Assembly (NCBI GenBank): GCA_021824855.1
Contig: JAKAJX010000205.1
Span: 1 to 31,647, forward strand
DNA from: Bacteroidota bacterium
Lineage (GTDB): Bacteria; Bacteroidota; Bacteroidia; Chitinophagales; Chitinophagaceae
Reading direction: 5' to 3'
Length of the DNA stretch: 31,647 nt
Shown piece by piece: positions 31,127 to 31,647 of this stretch. The notes under the pieces were generated by a model, which saw nothing but the letters and a program-made list of their open reading frames with translations, was not told where the DNA came from and searched no databases. The stretch's first letter is position 1, and each line of letters opens with the position of its first letter. Both the position numbers and the translations under genes were made by a program.

Positions 31127-31647
31127 ATGCCCTATTTTATTGATCAATGTAATAAAAAAATATGGATTACCGATAATCTAAAACGTATAATTTCATTAGT
31201 TCCGTCGCAAACTGAACTATTATTCGATTTAGGATTGAATGAAGAAGTAATAGGTATTACAAAGTTTTGTATTCATCCTACAAGTTGGTTGCGTGAAAAA
31301 GCTCAAATTGGTGGAACTAAAAATATTAATATCGAAAAAATACAATCTTTACAACCCGATTTAGTAATTGCCAACAAAGAAGAAAATGTAAAAGAACAAA
31401 TTGAAATGATTGAAAAATTTTGTCCTGTTTGGACAAGCGATGTACATAATGTAACCACCGCTATTGAAATGATTCAATCAATTGGGATGATTACACAAAA
31501 GCAGGCTGAAGCTGATACAATGATAGCTACACTGAAAGATAATTTTTCAAAAAATAAACCCAATTTTCCCTTATTAAACGCATGTTATTTAATTTGGAAA
31601 GATCCGTACATTACAGTTGGTGGAGATACTTTTATTAATGATATGAT
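31127..31647 (+). CDS. Helical-backbone metal receptor / BtuF-like substrate-binding protein (3' end beyond window)
   Basis: A partial gene; the first 173 codons are present. The sequence RIISLVPSQTELLFDLGLNEEVIGITKFCIHP, then IGGTKNINIEKIQSLQPDLVIANKEENVKEQIEMIEK, is characteristic of the type III periplasmic binding-protein fold (BtuF/FhuD-like, PF01497). These proteins bind cobalamin, heme or siderophore-iron for an ABC importer. There is no signal peptide in front of the fold (MPYFIDQCNKKIWI), a feature shared by a BtuF-like group often annotated as cobalamin-binding; it may be cytoplasmic or act in another way. The start is the first ATG in frame, after the promoter at 31059-31088. Ligand and partners lie outside the window. 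Confidence 0.85.
   Translation, partial: MPYFIDQCNKKIWITDNLKRIISLVPSQTELLFDLGLNEEVIGITKFCIHPTSWLREKAQIGGTKNINIEKIQSLQPDLVIANKEENVKEQIEMIEKFCPVWTSDVHNVTTAIEMIQSIGMITQKQAEADTMIATLKDNFSKNKPNFPLLNACYLIWKDPYITVGGDTFINDM

Noticed and set aside
1..31647. CRISPR array, insertion sequence or prophage
   Set aside because: No regularly spaced direct repeats, transposase, integrase or phage structural genes are visible; the two 73-bp repeat copies are about 560 bases apart with a gene between them.

Overview
The window is a low-GC chromosomal segment from a member of the Bacteroidota, most likely close to the Chitinophagaceae/Chitinophagales. The sequence evidence is: Bacteroidota-only or Bacteroidota-enriched families (DUF3810, the MG2-like/TonB-plug surface protein, a DUF3347 lipoprotein, a DUF2130 protein), recurring TTTG or TTG -N19-23- TAnnTTTG promoter elements of the Bacteroidota primary sigma factor, A/T-rich leaders instead of Shine-Dalgarno sites, and tRNA genes without an encoded CCA end. 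The species cannot be named from the sequence alone.

Layout. 1-5.3 kb: GNAT acetyltransferase, large secreted TonB-plug protein, tRNA-Pro(CGG), M13 metallopeptidase lipoprotein. 5.4-11.2 kb, all minus strand: dipeptide epimerase, CBM20-containing 4-alpha-glucanotransferase, GT4 glycosyltransferase, diheme cytochrome c. 11.4-15.8 kb: dnaK with its terminator, a GtrA-like membrane protein, argS. 15.8-17.5 kb: tRNA-Leu(GAG), a secreted orphan gene bounded by an inverted repeat, and lpxD. 17.7-22.5 kb: DUF2130 coiled-coil protein translationally coupled to an unrecognised protein with kinase-like motifs, a phosphopantetheinyl transferase, dCTP deaminase, and a DUF3810 membrane metallopeptidase. 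22.5-25.8 kb: the DUF177 (yceD)-rpmF-plsX group and a cystathionine beta-synthase. 25.8-27.3 kb: a small accessory block, described below. 27.3 kb to the end: ABC-F ATPase, DUF3347 lipoprotein, DUF2252 protein, and the start of a helical-backbone metal receptor.

Most of the window is ordinary housekeeping sequence. The part most worth a second look is 25.84-27.33 kb. There an HNH-nuclease gene and a VOC/glyoxalase-like gene are each followed by a copy of the same roughly 73-bp hairpin-rich repeat, with short GTT(T)AAA cores at the left edge, the internal junction and the right edge. The block lies exactly between the ends of two convergent housekeeping genes. This looks like a two-gene cassette array, analogous in layout to integron cassettes with attC sites, but no integrase is visible here. 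A second, degenerate candidate of the same kind (secreted orphan gene flanked by GTTAGC/GCTAAC inverted ends) lies between tRNA-Leu and lpxD and also abuts the stop codon of a minus-strand gene.

Other points of interest are the kinase-like orphan protein, a perfect 20-bp palindrome in the dnaK leader below a sigma-54-like element, and several places where promoter positions show that the longest open frame overestimates the gene's 5' end.
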